From Methylococcales bacterium (lineage in GTDB: Bacteria > Pseudomonadota > Gammaproteobacteria > Methylococcales > Methylomonadaceae), in the NCBI GenBank assembly GCA_003584865.1, contig QVQE01000153.1, forward strand, positions 1 through 42,611: a stretch of 42,611 nt of DNA, in the 5' to 3' direction. Both the position numbers and the translations under genes were made by a program. The notes under the pieces were generated by a model. It made no database searches. It was not told where the DNA came from and saw only the letters and a list, made by a program, of their open reading frames with translations. Of the stretch, positions 28,671 to 38,019 are shown in pieces. Within the stretch, counting starts at the first letter, position 1, and every line of letters starts with the position of its first letter.

Positions 28671-29987
28671 ATGGTTAATATAACAAACAACACGTCAAAG
28701 CCAGTTAACGTAACGAATCCTTCGGATAAAAACCCTTACTTCGGCTCGTTAACTATTTTAACGTCGTTGTTTTTTATGTGGGGTTTTATCACCTGCTTAA
28801 ATGATATTTTAATTCCGCACTTAAAAGCTGTCTTTACCTTGAGTTATGCACAAGCCATGCTGGTGCAATTTTGTTTCTTTATCGCCTACTTTGTGGTCTC
28901 TGTGCCCAGTGGTTATTTAGTTGAAAAGATCGATTATAAAGGCGGTATTATTGTGGGCTTATTGGTGGCGAGCCTGGGTTGTTTGTTGTTTTATCCAGCC
29001 GCCAGCTTACAGTCTTACCCTTTATTTTTAACGGCGTTTTTCGTGTTAGCTTCTGGCATCACTTTATTACAAGTCTCTGCCAATCCTTATGTGACTATTT
29101 TAGGCCCTACAGAAACAGCCTCTAGTCGTTTAACCATGACCCAGGCTTTTAATTCTCTGGGAACCACCTTAGCGCCTTATTTTGGAACGCTGTTTATTTT
29201 ATCAACAGCGGTTAAGAGTGCCGAAGAAATTAAGGCTCTGGATACAGATGCTTTATCCACGTATCAAGCCGCTCAAGCGGTCGCCGTGCAAAGTCCCTAT
29301 TTATTACTGGCTGCGGTTTTATTGGGTATTGCCGTTATTTTCGCCTTGCTTAAACTCCCTAAAATACAGGCTAGCAGACCCTTAGCTGACAGTGATAGCA
29401 GGGTGACTGAGGACTTAACTGCTGACACTGTTAGTGCCTGGAGTTATCCACATTTGGTTTTAGGCGCCTTGGGTATTTTTATTTATGTGGGTAGTGAAGT
29501 CTCGATTGGTAGCTTCTTAATCAGCTTTTTAGGTGAACCCAGCATTGCCCACTTATCAGAACAGGACGCTGGACATTATGTAGCTTTTTATTGGGGTGGG
29601 GCGATGGTTGGGCGCTTTATCGGTGCCTTAGCTATGCAAAAGATTCATCCAGCCAAAGCCTTATTATTTAATGCCTTCATGGCCATGAGCCTGGTCATTG
29701 TCACTATTTTTAGTGAAGGTGAAATAGCTAAATGGAGTATTCTTGGCGTGGGATTATTTAACTCTATTATGTTCCCTACCCTATTTTCCTTAGCAGTTAA
29801 AAACTTAGGCAGACATACCGGTCAAGGCTCTGGCATTATTTGCGCAGCCATTGTAGGAGGCGCTATCTTGCCTCCGATACAGGGTATTTTTGCAGACAGC
29901 ATCGGCATTCAACACGCCTTTTTCGTACCGGCTCTCGGCTATTTGTACATTTGCTATTATGGCTGGAAGGGGCATGAGGTTAAATGA
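28671..29987 (+). CDS. FHS-family sugar MFS transporter (GluP/FucP-like)
   Basis: A 438-aa, 12-helix inner-membrane symporter. The first helix [19 protein letters not shown] and [20 protein letters not shown] are hallmarks of the fucose-glucose/galactose-H+ symporter group (FucP, GluP). ILPPIQG and [17 protein letters not shown] are present near the C-terminus. It follows the GH3 glucosidase by 12 nt, so glucose released by that enzyme is the most likely cargo (inference). Its stop lies inside a 10-bp tandem duplication (ATGAGGTTAA twice, 29974-29993). Confidence 0.9.
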   Translation: MVNITNNTSKPVNVTNPSDKNPYFGSLTILTSLFFMWGFITCLNDILIPHLKAVFTLSYAQAMLVQFCFFIAYFVVSVPSGYLVEKIDYKGGIIVGLLVASLGCLLFYPAASLQSYPLFLTAFFVLASGITLLQVSANPYVTILGPTETASSRLTMTQAFNSLGTTLAPYFGTLFILSTAVKSAEEIKALDTDALSTYQAAQAVAVQSPYLLLAAVLLGIAVIFALLKLPKIQASRPLADSDSRVTEDLTADTVSAWSYPHLVLGALGIFIYVGSEVSIGSFLISFLGEPSIAHLSEQDAGHYVAFYWGGAMVGRFIGALAMQKIHPAKALLFNAFMAMSLVIVTIFSEGEIAKWSILGVGLFNSIMFPTLFSLAVKNLGRHTGQGSGIICAAIVGGAILPPIQGIFADSIGIQHAFFVPALGYLYICYYGWKGHEVK

Positions 29988-30079
29988 GGTTAAAGTGGTT
30001 AAAAAGTGGAACAGGAGAGAATTAAAATTCCTTAAATTAGGGTATTCTAAGTTTTGTTATTTCACCAACGAAGTTATTT

Positions 30080-30181
30080 ATGTTCATCAATTATTCACAT
30101 CATAGTTTCGACATTGGTCATATGATCGCATCAAGTCTTGTTCACGGCATGGGGTCACCGACTAACTTAAATGGCAATTAA
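30080..30181 (+). CDS. Doubtful 33-aa ORF
   Basis: ATG 30080 to TAA 30181 encodes a histidine-containing peptide (HHSFDIGHMIASSLVHGMG). It lacks a good ribosome site. The composition looks protein-like, but it stops early and may be the broken N-terminus of a small membrane protein. I cannot name a family. Confidence 0.2.
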   Translation: MFINYSHHSFDIGHMIASSLVHGMGSPTNLNGN

Positions 30182-30320
30182 TGTAACGCTCATGAAAATA
30201 TGGCACCACCCTAAATTGTGAAAATGTTTTCTTACATAAACCAATTCGATTGGCATCGAAGCGACGGGAAGGTGCTTAAATCTTGCCTGGATTATTCAGT
30301 TTTGTAGCCGCAGGTCTTCG

Positions 30321-30572
30321 GAATGCGCAGTCACATTGCTTAAACTGTGCTATCACATTGGGTTGAAAGGCTATCCACATTTTAATTATGTGTAATGCTT
30401 TTTGATGCAAAGTGAATGCACATTCATTAGAATGTGCATTGTTTTTGTATCAATGTGAATACACAACCACTGGAATGTCTTATCACACGGTTTCAAAGTG
30501 CTATCGCATTCGTTCAGAAGGCTTGTCACATTCGTTTAAAGTGCTATCGCATTATGTCATATGTGTAATGCC
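30321..30572. repeat. Degenerate tandem array, period about 21-22 bp
   Basis: A TCACATT/TATCACATT-like word recurs at 30331, 30353 and 30375, and the related TATCACAC, TATCGCATT, TGTCACATT and TATCGCATT begin at 30481, 30502, 30524 and 30545, so steps are 21 or 22 nt. The 109-nt gap between the two groups is five periods, and AATG words (30394, 30414, 30431, 30452, 30473) partly keep the phase in the opposite orientation. The units are too degenerate for a CRISPR. The rest of 29988-30769 shows no gene I can support besides the doubtful ORF at 30080. Confidence 0.65.
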
Positions 30573-30769
30573 TTTTTACGCATGCAAAGCGAGGGGCCGA
30601 GGGGGATGTATTTAATAAAATCCCGCCCTACAAAGCATAAATATCCATAGGTGCTAATTCAGCCGCTTTAGACAGCTATCTCTAACGAGAATTTAGTCTG
30701 CTAAAATAATTATTAGGCTATCATTGATTTAATGCACTATGATCTTAACTTTAAGAGCAGAGACTTATA

Positions 30770-30919
30770 ATGATTAATGAAGTAAACACTGTTGCTTTCC
30801 ACAAAACTTAGGGGAGACAGTTGGACTTATTGATAGAAGGCGTTACTAAGCTAGGGCAGTTATCCCAACGCTACGGTAACGTGTTAGAGCAAGAAGCGAT
30901 TGGGTTATCAATATGGTAA
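30770..30919 (+). pseudogene. Small ORF interrupted by in-frame TAG, overlapping the priA start
   Basis: From ATG 30770 the frame reads 13 codons (MINEVNTVAFHKT) to TAG 30809-30811, then continues open to TAA 30917-30919. Downstream of the TAG, AGGGGAG (30810-30816) sits 4 nt before an in-frame TTG (30821), which opens a 32-codon ORF (MDLLIEGVTKLGQLSQRYGN...). So this is either a ~49-residue protein broken by one nonsense change, or a separate 32-aa peptide with a strong ribosome site. Its end overlaps the priA ATG (30913) by 7 nt, which would couple priA translation to it. I do not recognise the protein. Confidence 0.4.
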
Positions 30920-33126
30920 AACCGCTGATTTTTAAAGTCGCTCTTCCGGTGCCCATTTATCGTTTGTTTGATTATCTTGCTCCAGAGGGTATTAATCTGG
31001 ACATGATTAAACCGGGTGTGCGTTTAGAAGTGCCGTTTGGGAAAGGTAAGAAGACCGGTTTCCTCATTGAAATCAGTACACACAGCGACTTAAGTACCGA
31101 TAAATTAAAACCTGTACTGCGCATCTTAGATGATAAATCCTTGCTCTCTGCTAAAGAACTGCGTTTATTACAATGGGCCAGCCATTATTATCATCACCCT
31201 TTAGGGGAAGTGATTAGCGCTGCTTTTCCAACTGCGCTCCGCCAAGGTAAAGCCCTTGCAGTTAAATCTGAAAAACGTTACACCCTTACTGAGTTAGGAC
31301 AAACCACCGACAACCACACCTTAAAGCGTAGCCCTAAACAACAAAGCGTATTCGATAAATTTCAAAGTAGCACACATTATTTATCAGACACCGACCTCAG
31401 TGCTTGGAATAATAACTGGCGCCCCGCTGTTAATGAATTAATCACCAAGGGTTTAATCAAAGCCGAATTAACCGAAACCAAACCTTCCAACCCTAAAGCC
31501 ATTATTCGCAACACGCCTTTAATCTGTAATCCGCAACAACAACAAGCGATTGATAGCGTTTATAACACACTAGGGCAGTTTAGTGTATTTCTCCTGGAAG
31601 GCGTTACCGGCAGTGGTAAAACGGAAGTTTACTTACAGATTATTCAAGCGGTGTTAGAGCGTGGTCAACAGGTTTTAATCCTAGTCCCAGAAATTACCTT
31701 AACTCCCCAATTAGAAGAACGTTTCAAGCAACGCTTTGCCGTCAATATTGCTCTGTCTCATTCCAAACTAACCGACAAACAACGCCAAATTGCCTGGTTA
31801 CAAATGCAACAAGGGGTTTGCTCAATCATGTTAGGTACTCGTTCTGCCTTATTTACGCCGATTAAGAAACTCGGTTTAATCATCTTGGATGAAGAGCATG
31901 ATACTTCTTTTAAACAACAAGAAGGCTTTCGGTTTTCAGCGCGGGATATAGCAATAGTCCGTGCAAAACAATTACTCATCCCCGTGGTCTTAGGGTCTGC
32001 CACCCCATCTTTGGAAAGTTTGTATAACGTCGAAAAACAACGCTATCAATTATTACACTTGCCTGAGCGGGCAGGGTCTGCGCTTGCGCCTGTCTTACAA
32101 TTAATGGATATTCGCAATAAGAGAATTCAGGAAGGTCTGTCCGAAGCATTAATAGCGGAGATACATAAAACCCTCGCCAAACAGGAACAGGTCTTACTGT
32201 TTTTAAATCGACGGGGATTTGCACCTACGTTAATTTGTCATAGTTGTGGTTGGGTCGCGCGTTGCCAGCGCTGTGATGCTAATATGGTGATTCATTTCGA
32301 TGCAGCGCATTTAAAATGTCATCATTGCGGTCAAGAACAAGCTTTGCTTAAACAATGTCCTGCGTGTAAGGCGGGTGAATTAATTCCTTTAGGGCTAGGG
32401 ACTGAGCGCGTGGAAAAAGCGCTTGCAGAACTCTTTAAAGATAAAGTTACGGTGCGTTTAGATCGCGATTCTACGCAAGGCAAAGGTTCTTTAGAGAATT
32501 ACTTGGAACAAATTAATGCTGGGCACGTTGATATTATTTTAGGGACTCAAATGTTAGCTAAGGGGCATCATTTTCCCAATGTTACTTTGGTCGCTATTTT
32601 GGATGTCGATAATGGCCTGTTTAGTATTGATTTTCATGCGGCTGAAAAATTAGCCCAAATGATCGTGCAGGTGTCAGGTCGTGCGGGCAGAGCAGAGAAG
32701 CCAGGAAAAGTCATTATGCAAACCCGACAACCGGATCATCCTTTATTGGTGACATTAATACAGGAAGGTTATAGGAGTTTTGCTAAATCAGCTTTACAGG
32801 AGAGAAAAGCAGCAGCTTTACCGCCTTTTAGTTATCAGGCCTTGTTAAGAGTACAAGCAGTAGACATCAAGATGCCACAACTTTTCTTTAAGGCCTTGAG
32901 TACGCTAATAGAAAAACACAATACCGGACAGACTCAGGTATTAGGTCCGATCTTTGCCCCTATGGCACGGCGTGCGGGTCTTTATCGGTATCAAATGTTG
33001 TTTCAAAACCCGAGGCGTCAAGAATTACATGTTTTTCTAGATGAATTAATAATAGAAATTTCTAAGCTTAAGCAGGCAAAAAAAGTACGCTGGTCGTTAG
33101 ATGTTGACCCAGTCGATTTATATTGA
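30913..33126 (+). CDS. priA: Primosomal protein N', replication restart helicase
   Basis: A 3'-5' superfamily 2 helicase that reloads the replisome at collapsed forks. The N-terminal 3'BD domain (residues ~1-105) is followed by Walker A GVTGSGKTEVY, DEEH box (ILDEEHDTSF) and the eight-cysteine zinc module (CHSCGWVARCQRC...CHHCGQ...CPAC) inserted in the second helicase lobe, then LGTQMLAKGHHFPNV and VSGRAGRAEKPG. At 737 aa it is complete. Its ATG has a poor ribosome site of its own and overlaps the small ORF before it. argS follows 78 nt downstream. Confidence 0.96.
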   Translation: MVKPLIFKVALPVPIYRLFDYLAPEGINLDMIKPGVRLEVPFGKGKKTGFLIEISTHSDLSTDKLKPVLRILDDKSLLSAKELRLLQWASHYYHHPLGEVISAAFPTALRQGKALAVKSEKRYTLTELGQTTDNHTLKRSPKQQSVFDKFQSSTHYLSDTDLSAWNNNWRPAVNELITKGLIKAELTETKPSNPKAIIRNTPLICNPQQQQAIDSVYNTLGQFSVFLLEGVTGSGKTEVYLQIIQAVLERGQQVLILVPEITLTPQLEERFKQRFAVNIALSHSKLTDKQRQIAWLQMQQGVCSIMLGTRSALFTPIKKLGLIILDEEHDTSFKQQEGFRFSARDIAIVRAKQLLIPVVLGSATPSLESLYNVEKQRYQLLHLPERAGSALAPVLQLMDIRNKRIQEGLSEALIAEIHKTLAKQEQVLLFLNRRGFAPTLICHSCGWVARCQRCDANMVIHFDAAHLKCHHCGQEQALLKQCPACKAGELIPLGLGTERVEKALAELFKDKVTVRLDRDSTQGKGSLENYLEQINAGHVDIILGTQMLAKGHHFPNVTLVAILDVDNGLFSIDFHAAEKLAQMIVQVSGRAGRAEKPGKVIMQTRQPDHPLLVTLIQEGYRSFAKSALQERKAAALPPFSYQALLRVQAVDIKMPQLFFKALSTLIEKHNTGQTQVLGPIFAPMARRAGLYRYQMLFQNPRRQELHVFLDELIIEISKLKQAKKVRWSLDVDPVDLY

Positions 33127-33204
33127 TATTGATTGAATGGATAATCCGCTTATTTTAATGGATAATGTGCAAATATTTATCCGATTTAACTACGCAGTGA
33201 AGCA

Positions 33205-34965
33205 ATGAAAAAGAAATTAGAAGAACTCCTTTTGCAAGCCATTGAAAATCTTAAAGTAGGAGGTGTTCTTGATGCAGTAATTATTCCACAGATAACGATA
33301 GATCGCACTCGTGATGCTGCGCATGGTGATTTTGCTTCAAATTTGGCTTTGTTGTTAGCAAAACCAGCAAGATCAAACCCACGCGAGTTGGCAACCAAGA
33401 TTATCGCCGCATTACCTGCTCATGAGGCGGTGACAAAAGTAGAACTAGCGGGCCCTGGGTTTATTAACTTCTTTATCAACCCGAATACTCAGTACCAAGT
33501 TGTCAGTCAAATCCATGCACAAGGGCTTGAGTATGGCTTAAGCAAGGTCGGTGCCGATAAAAAGGTACAGGTCGAGTTTGTGTCCGCTAACCCTACTGGG
33601 CCTTTGCATGTAGGACACGGTCGAGGGGCTGCTTATGGTTCTGCGGTTGCTGATTTACTGCAAGCGGTTGGCTTTGATGTGTATCGAGAATATTATGTTA
33701 ATGATGCTGGACGCCAGATGGATATCCTGGCAACCAGCGTTTGGTTAAGATATCTTGAAGAATGCGGTGAAGACGTTGTTTTTCCCAGCAATGGCTATCG
33801 TGGAGTCTATGTCCGTGATATTGCCAGACACATTTATCTCAATGCCAATAATGATTATCGCAGACCCATTGAACTCGTTTTTGAGAACATAACCCCTGAT
33901 GAACCACAAGGTGGTGATAAAGATTTACATATTGATGCGCTTATTCAACGCACCAAAACATTACTCGGAAACACTCAATATCGTGATTTCTTTCAGATTG
34001 GCTTAGACAGTATTCTGGATGATATTAAAGCTGATTTAAAAGAGTTTGGTGTTGAATATCAGGAATGGTTTTCAGAACGTCATTTAATGGATAATGGTTC
34101 TGTTGAAAAAGCACTGGAACGACTCCGGGAAAGAAATTATTTATATGAGCGAGATGGCGCAATATGGTTTGCGTCTAGCCAATTAGGTGATGAAAAGGAT
34201 CGGGTTGTTGTAAGAGAGAATGGGCAGTATACTTACTTTGCTTCGGATATCGCTTATCATAACAATAAACTCGATCGGGGTTTTGATCAGATTATTGATA
34301 TCTGGGGTGCGGATCATCATGGTTATGTGCCTAGAGTGAGAGCAGCCATTCAGGCCTTGGGAGCTGATGAGTCGAAGTTGAACGTGTTATTGGTTCAATT
34401 TGCGGTGCTTTATCGTGGCGAAGAAAGAGTGCAAATGTCTACCCGCTCGGGCGAGTTTGTGACCTTACGGCAGTTGAGAGACGAGGTGGGCAAAGATGCG
34501 GCACGCTTCTTTTATGTGATGCGTCGATCAGAACAGCACATGGACTTCGATTTGAAATTAGCGACATCAAGGTCTAATGAAAATCCGGTGTTTTATGTAC
34601 AATACGCGCATGCACGGGTATGTAGTGTATTACGTCAATTAGACGAGAAAGGCCTGGAAAGAAATGTTGAACAGGGAATGGAACATCTAAATAAACTGAC
34701 CGAAGAGCATGAAAGTACTTTATTGGTCACTTTAGCGCGTTACCCGGAAGTTCTTGAAAAAGCAGCGTTACAATACGAGCCACATCAATTGGTTTTATAT
34801 TTACGCGAACTATCGCATGAGTTCCATACTTATTACAACGCCCATCAGTTTCTTGTTGAAGATGCTTGTATTCGAGATGCCAGATTAAACTTAATCTGTG
34901 CGGTGAGGCAAGTGTTGGCAAATGGCCTGGGTCTTCTGAATATCAACACACCTGAATCCATGTAA
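33205..34965 (+). CDS. argS: Arginyl-tRNA synthetase
   Basis: A class I aminoacyl-tRNA synthetase charging tRNA-Arg. The HIGH motif appears as HVGH (residues 135-138) in [14 protein letters not shown]; the KMSKS counterpart is the diverged VQMSTRSG, as is normal in ArgRS. The N-terminal Add-1 domain and the C-terminal DALR anticodon domain (from about residue 460, [20 protein letters not shown]) are present; 586 aa is a standard length. The SPOR gene starts on the last base of its stop (TAATG). Confidence 0.97.
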   Translation: MKKKLEELLLQAIENLKVGGVLDAVIIPQITIDRTRDAAHGDFASNLALLLAKPARSNPRELATKIIAALPAHEAVTKVELAGPGFINFFINPNTQYQVVSQIHAQGLEYGLSKVGADKKVQVEFVSANPTGPLHVGHGRGAAYGSAVADLLQAVGFDVYREYYVNDAGRQMDILATSVWLRYLEECGEDVVFPSNGYRGVYVRDIARHIYLNANNDYRRPIELVFENITPDEPQGGDKDLHIDALIQRTKTLLGNTQYRDFFQIGLDSILDDIKADLKEFGVEYQEWFSERHLMDNGSVEKALERLRERNYLYERDGAIWFASSQLGDEKDRVVVRENGQYTYFASDIAYHNNKLDRGFDQIIDIWGADHHGYVPRVRAAIQALGADESKLNVLLVQFAVLYRGEERVQMSTRSGEFVTLRQLRDEVGKDAARFFYVMRRSEQHMDFDLKLATSRSNENPVFYVQYAHARVCSVLRQLDEKGLERNVEQGMEHLNKLTEEHESTLLVTLARYPEVLEKAALQYEPHQLVLYLRELSHEFHTYYNAHQFLVEDACIRDARLNLICAVRQVLANGLGLLNINTPESM

Positions 34966-35546
34966 TGTCCAGAGACTATAAACCAAGAAACCTAGATGAA
35001 AAAACGGGGCGACGTCGAGATCAGTTTGGTCAGAAATCCGGCATTGGTTTGTGGAAATGGATGTTAATTACTGCAATCATTATTTTGTTTGCGGTCTTTT
35101 TAGTATACTTACGCAGTAATAGTGCGAAGCATCTTGCTGAAACTGCGGGCTTAGAAAAGGCAAATGCCTCTAAAGGAGAGCACAAGCCAGAAGTTAAGAC
35201 AGGACCACAATTTGATTTTTACACTCTACTCCCTGAAAAAGAAGTGGTGGTTCCTGAGTATGAGATTAAAACCCGGGCAAGAGAAGAAAGAGTCGGTAAG
35301 GCAAAAGCCACGCATTATATTATACAGGTCGGTAGTACCTTTAATACCTTTAAAGAAGCTGATCAGTTAAGAATCAAATTAGCTGCAATGGGATTAGTAT
35401 CCAAAGTCGAGAAGGGTAAAGTCGGCACAGCAAATTGGTATCGGGTTAAAATGGGTTCCTATGCCAAAACTGATAGCATTAATGCTATCAGTGCCCGATT
35501 AAAGCAACGCGGTATTGCAGCCATTATTACAGAAGTTAACGATTAA
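34965..35546 (+). CDS. SPOR-domain, FtsN-like cell division protein
   Basis: A 193-aa bitopic membrane protein: a short basic cytoplasmic head (residues 1-26), one transmembrane helix (about 28-48, LWKWMLITAIIILFAVFLVYL), a linker, and a C-terminal SPOR domain (~115-190, HYIIQVGSTFNTFKEADQLRIKLAAMG...WYRVKMGSY) that binds denuded peptidoglycan at the septum. The priA-argS-SPOR order is that of pseudomonads, where hslVU comes next. Here a convergent Lon-like gene ends 7 nt away instead. FtsN function is inferred from layout and context. Confidence 0.88.
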   Translation: MSRDYKPRNLDEKTGRRRDQFGQKSGIGLWKWMLITAIIILFAVFLVYLRSNSAKHLAETAGLEKANASKGEHKPEVKTGPQFDFYTLLPEKEVVVPEYEIKTRAREERVGKAKATHYIIQVGSTFNTFKEADQLRIKLAAMGLVSKVEKGKVGTANWYRVKMGSYAKTDSINAISARLKQRGIAAIITEVND

Positions 35547-35553
35547 GTTTCTA

Positions 35554-37941
35554 TTAACCTTCTGCCTCTTTGTCATCATCTACAGCCATATCAGAAATTT
35601 CTTTTAAACGGGATATGGCTTTAAAGTTGATACTGTTTTCTGGGTAATTGCCCTCTTCATTGGTTTCACCTGCAAGCTGTCCGGTCAACAACTCCAACGT
35701 CTCATTAACACTAGCGACTGCATAGACAGCAAACAAGCCCTTAGCAACCGCCTCGATCACTTCCTGCTTTAACATCAAATTGCGCTTATTGGCTGCTGGA
35801 ATTATAACGGCCTGTTGACCGTCTAAGCCTCTGGCTTGGCAAAGTCTAAAATAGCCTTCTATTTTTTCATTAATACCGCCAACCGCCTGAACCTCACCGT
35901 ATTGATTGACCGAACCGGTAACGGCAAAGGCTTGTTTGATAGGCGTACGGGTTAAGGCCGAAATAAGGCAACAGAGTTCAGCAAGCGAAGCGCTGTCACC
36001 GTCGATATAACCATAAGATTGCTCAATGGCAATACTCGCAGAGACCGCGAGCGGGAATTGTTGCGCATAAGAATGTCCCAGATAGCCTGTTAAAATCATC
36101 ACGCCTTTTGAATGAATTGCTTGGCCTAGTTCTGCTTCCCGCTCAATATCCACAATACCGCGTGAGCCTGGATAGACCGTGGTGGTAATCCTGGCAGGTG
36201 CGCCAAAACTAGTGCCACCAATTTCCAGCACCGTTAAGCCATTGATTTTTCCGATAGCTTCCCCTTGAGTATCAATCAGGATAGTACCGTCCAGCATTTC
36301 TTCAAGAATCGCTTGAGATAAGCGACCATTACGGTGTTCTCTGGCACCTAAAGCTTGTTCAACATGATATCGCTCAATCTGATGATGCTGCGCTTGCTTA
36401 CAAAACAAATTAGCTTCCGCAATAATATCCAGGGAATCCTTAATGTGTGCTGAAAAATGATGCTGATTTTCTGCCAGGCGACAACTATGCTCAATTAAAC
36501 TTTCAATAGCTTCATGTGACAAGGACTTTGCCCCTGAGTCAGCGGCCTGTTTCCGCATTAGCATGGCAAAGCCTTGCATCGACTCATTAGTACGTGGAAT
36601 GTAATTATCAAAATCAGCCAGGATTCTGAACATTTCATTAAACTCACTATCCATTTCTTCCAATAGATAATAGATATCCCGTGAACCGACCAGAATAACT
36701 TTTACATTGAGCGGAATAACTTCAGGTTTTAAGGTAATGGTGTTGACACCTAGTTCTGAATACGGTGATTCAATTTCAATACGGCTGGATTGCAAAGCAC
36801 GTTTAAGACCTTCCCAGACAAAGGGATAGGTGAGTAATTTTTCAGCATCAAGAATTAAGTAGCCACCATTGGCTCTATGTAATGAACCCGCACAAATCTT
36901 TTGATAATTAGTGACTAAGGCGCCTTGATCACTGACATACTCAATTCGACCAAACAGGTTTTGGTAGATAGGATGGGGTTCATAAATAACTGGCGCTCCG
37001 TTTTCCAGTTTATTATCAACCAGAATGTTAGGCGCGTAAAGCTCGTTAAGCGCCAGGCGTCTTGTAACAGTTTCTCGGGGTTCGAGTGTTCGCCCCGGCA
37101 TTAGATAGTCAGAAATGGTCAGGCTTAAGTTCTTTTTAACTTCTGCTAAATAGGTAATAACGTCATCGATATTTTGATATTTTTCATTCAGCTCAGAGAA
37201 CAAAGGATCAATGGCCGAGCTAATGGTGTCATTGTCTAACTGTTTGATTTTTTCGACCATGGTTCGGCGCCATTGAGGTAATTCCAATAACACATCACTT
37301 AAATATTCTTCTAATGCTTCAACATGACCATGAAAAGTCTCACGTTCAATTTGCGGCAATTGAGTGAACTGTTCTTCATTAAGCGACTTGTTGTCTCTGA
37401 TAGGCGCAAAAGTGATGGATTCGCTTTCTCTAAATAAGGCAATGCTCTCGGCTTGAGCTTTTTTATCAACCAGATCAATCGCAGCGTTATAATGCTGACT
37501 AAATTGTCGTTCGATAGCTGATTTCTTTTGTTGATAGGTCGGGCTTTCAAACGCCGCCGGAAAAGTAGCTAATAAGTTATCTAATAACTTTTCAATATCT
37601 TTACTGAGTACCTGACCATATTCAGCAGGTAACTCGATAACCACGGGTTCTCTGGCGTTTTCAAAATTATCGACATAGGCATAAGAAGCGGGGGCTGGTT
37701 GCAAGTGTGCCAATAGATTCAGATGATTAGTAATCATGGAAAGACGACCTAGACCAGGCTCTCCCATCACAAAAATATTGTAGCCCGGGTTTGGCATGGC
37801 AATGCCAAACTCTAAGGCAGATTGTGCTCTGGGTTGTCCTAAAATTCCGCTTTGCAAGCGGGGAGCTTCCGGGAAGTCAATGTCTGTTAAATCAACATTC
37901 AGTTTCAGTGACTCAATGGGAAGTTTTAAAGTAGTCGTCAT
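35554..37941 (-). CDS. Lon-like ATP-dependent protease with AAA domain (LonB/YcbZ-type)
   Basis: A 795-aa protein of the AAA_32/Lon-C type. The proteolytic dyad is intact: Ser650 in YIDGDSASLAEL and Lys693 in GGINEKIEG, spaced 43 residues as in Lon. The nucleotide loop is degenerate (GEPGLGRLSM in place of GKT/S), while Walker B-like GGYLILDAEKLL remains; this is usual for the family, not damage. No N-terminal Lon substrate domain is present; a long helical insert (about residues 100-290) takes its place. The substrate is unknown. It is convergent with the SPOR gene and upstream of it is lnt on the same strand. Confidence 0.9.
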   Translation of the reverse strand: MTTTLKLPIESLKLNVDLTDIDFPEAPRLQSGILGQPRAQSALEFGIAMPNPGYNIFVMGEPGLGRLSMITNHLNLLAHLQPAPASYAYVDNFENAREPVVIELPAEYGQVLSKDIEKLLDNLLATFPAAFESPTYQQKKSAIERQFSQHYNAAIDLVDKKAQAESIALFRESESITFAPIRDNKSLNEEQFTQLPQIERETFHGHVEALEEYLSDVLLELPQWRRTMVEKIKQLDNDTISSAIDPLFSELNEKYQNIDDVITYLAEVKKNLSLTISDYLMPGRTLEPRETVTRRLALNELYAPNILVDNKLENGAPVIYEPHPIYQNLFGRIEYVSDQGALVTNYQKICAGSLHRANGGYLILDAEKLLTYPFVWEGLKRALQSSRIEIESPYSELGVNTITLKPEVIPLNVKVILVGSRDIYYLLEEMDSEFNEMFRILADFDNYIPRTNESMQGFAMLMRKQAADSGAKSLSHEAIESLIEHSCRLAENQHHFSAHIKDSLDIIAEANLFCKQAQHHQIERYHVEQALGAREHRNGRLSQAILEEMLDGTILIDTQGEAIGKINGLTVLEIGGTSFGAPARITTTVYPGSRGIVDIEREAELGQAIHSKGVMILTGYLGHSYAQQFPLAVSASIAIEQSYGYIDGDSASLAELCCLISALTRTPIKQAFAVTGSVNQYGEVQAVGGINEKIEGYFRLCQARGLDGQQAVIIPAANKRNLMLKQEVIEAVAKGLFAVYAVASVNETLELLTGQLAGETNEEGNYPENSINFKAISRLKEISDMAVDDDKEAEG

Positions 37942-38019
37942 GGATAAATTTGCAGGTATTCGTAGTGTAAATAGCCGAATATTCTAACATTTATTCTATT
38001 TAATAACCGACTCTAGTTT

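Noticed and set aside
30321-30572. CRISPR array
   Set aside because: Units are about 21-22 bp end to end with no constant repeat and variable spacer pattern, and no cas gene is near.
30412-30615. 67-codon + strand ORF over the repeat array
   Set aside because: It lies inside the 21-22 bp array, has no ribosome site, and its roughly 7-residue periodicity is just the DNA period; I treat it as non-coding.
37723-37780. Loss of Walker A in the Lon-like protease as a sign of a pseudogene
   Set aside because: The GEPGLGRLS form is usual for this AAA/Lon-C family and the Ser-Lys dyad is intact at the proper spacing.
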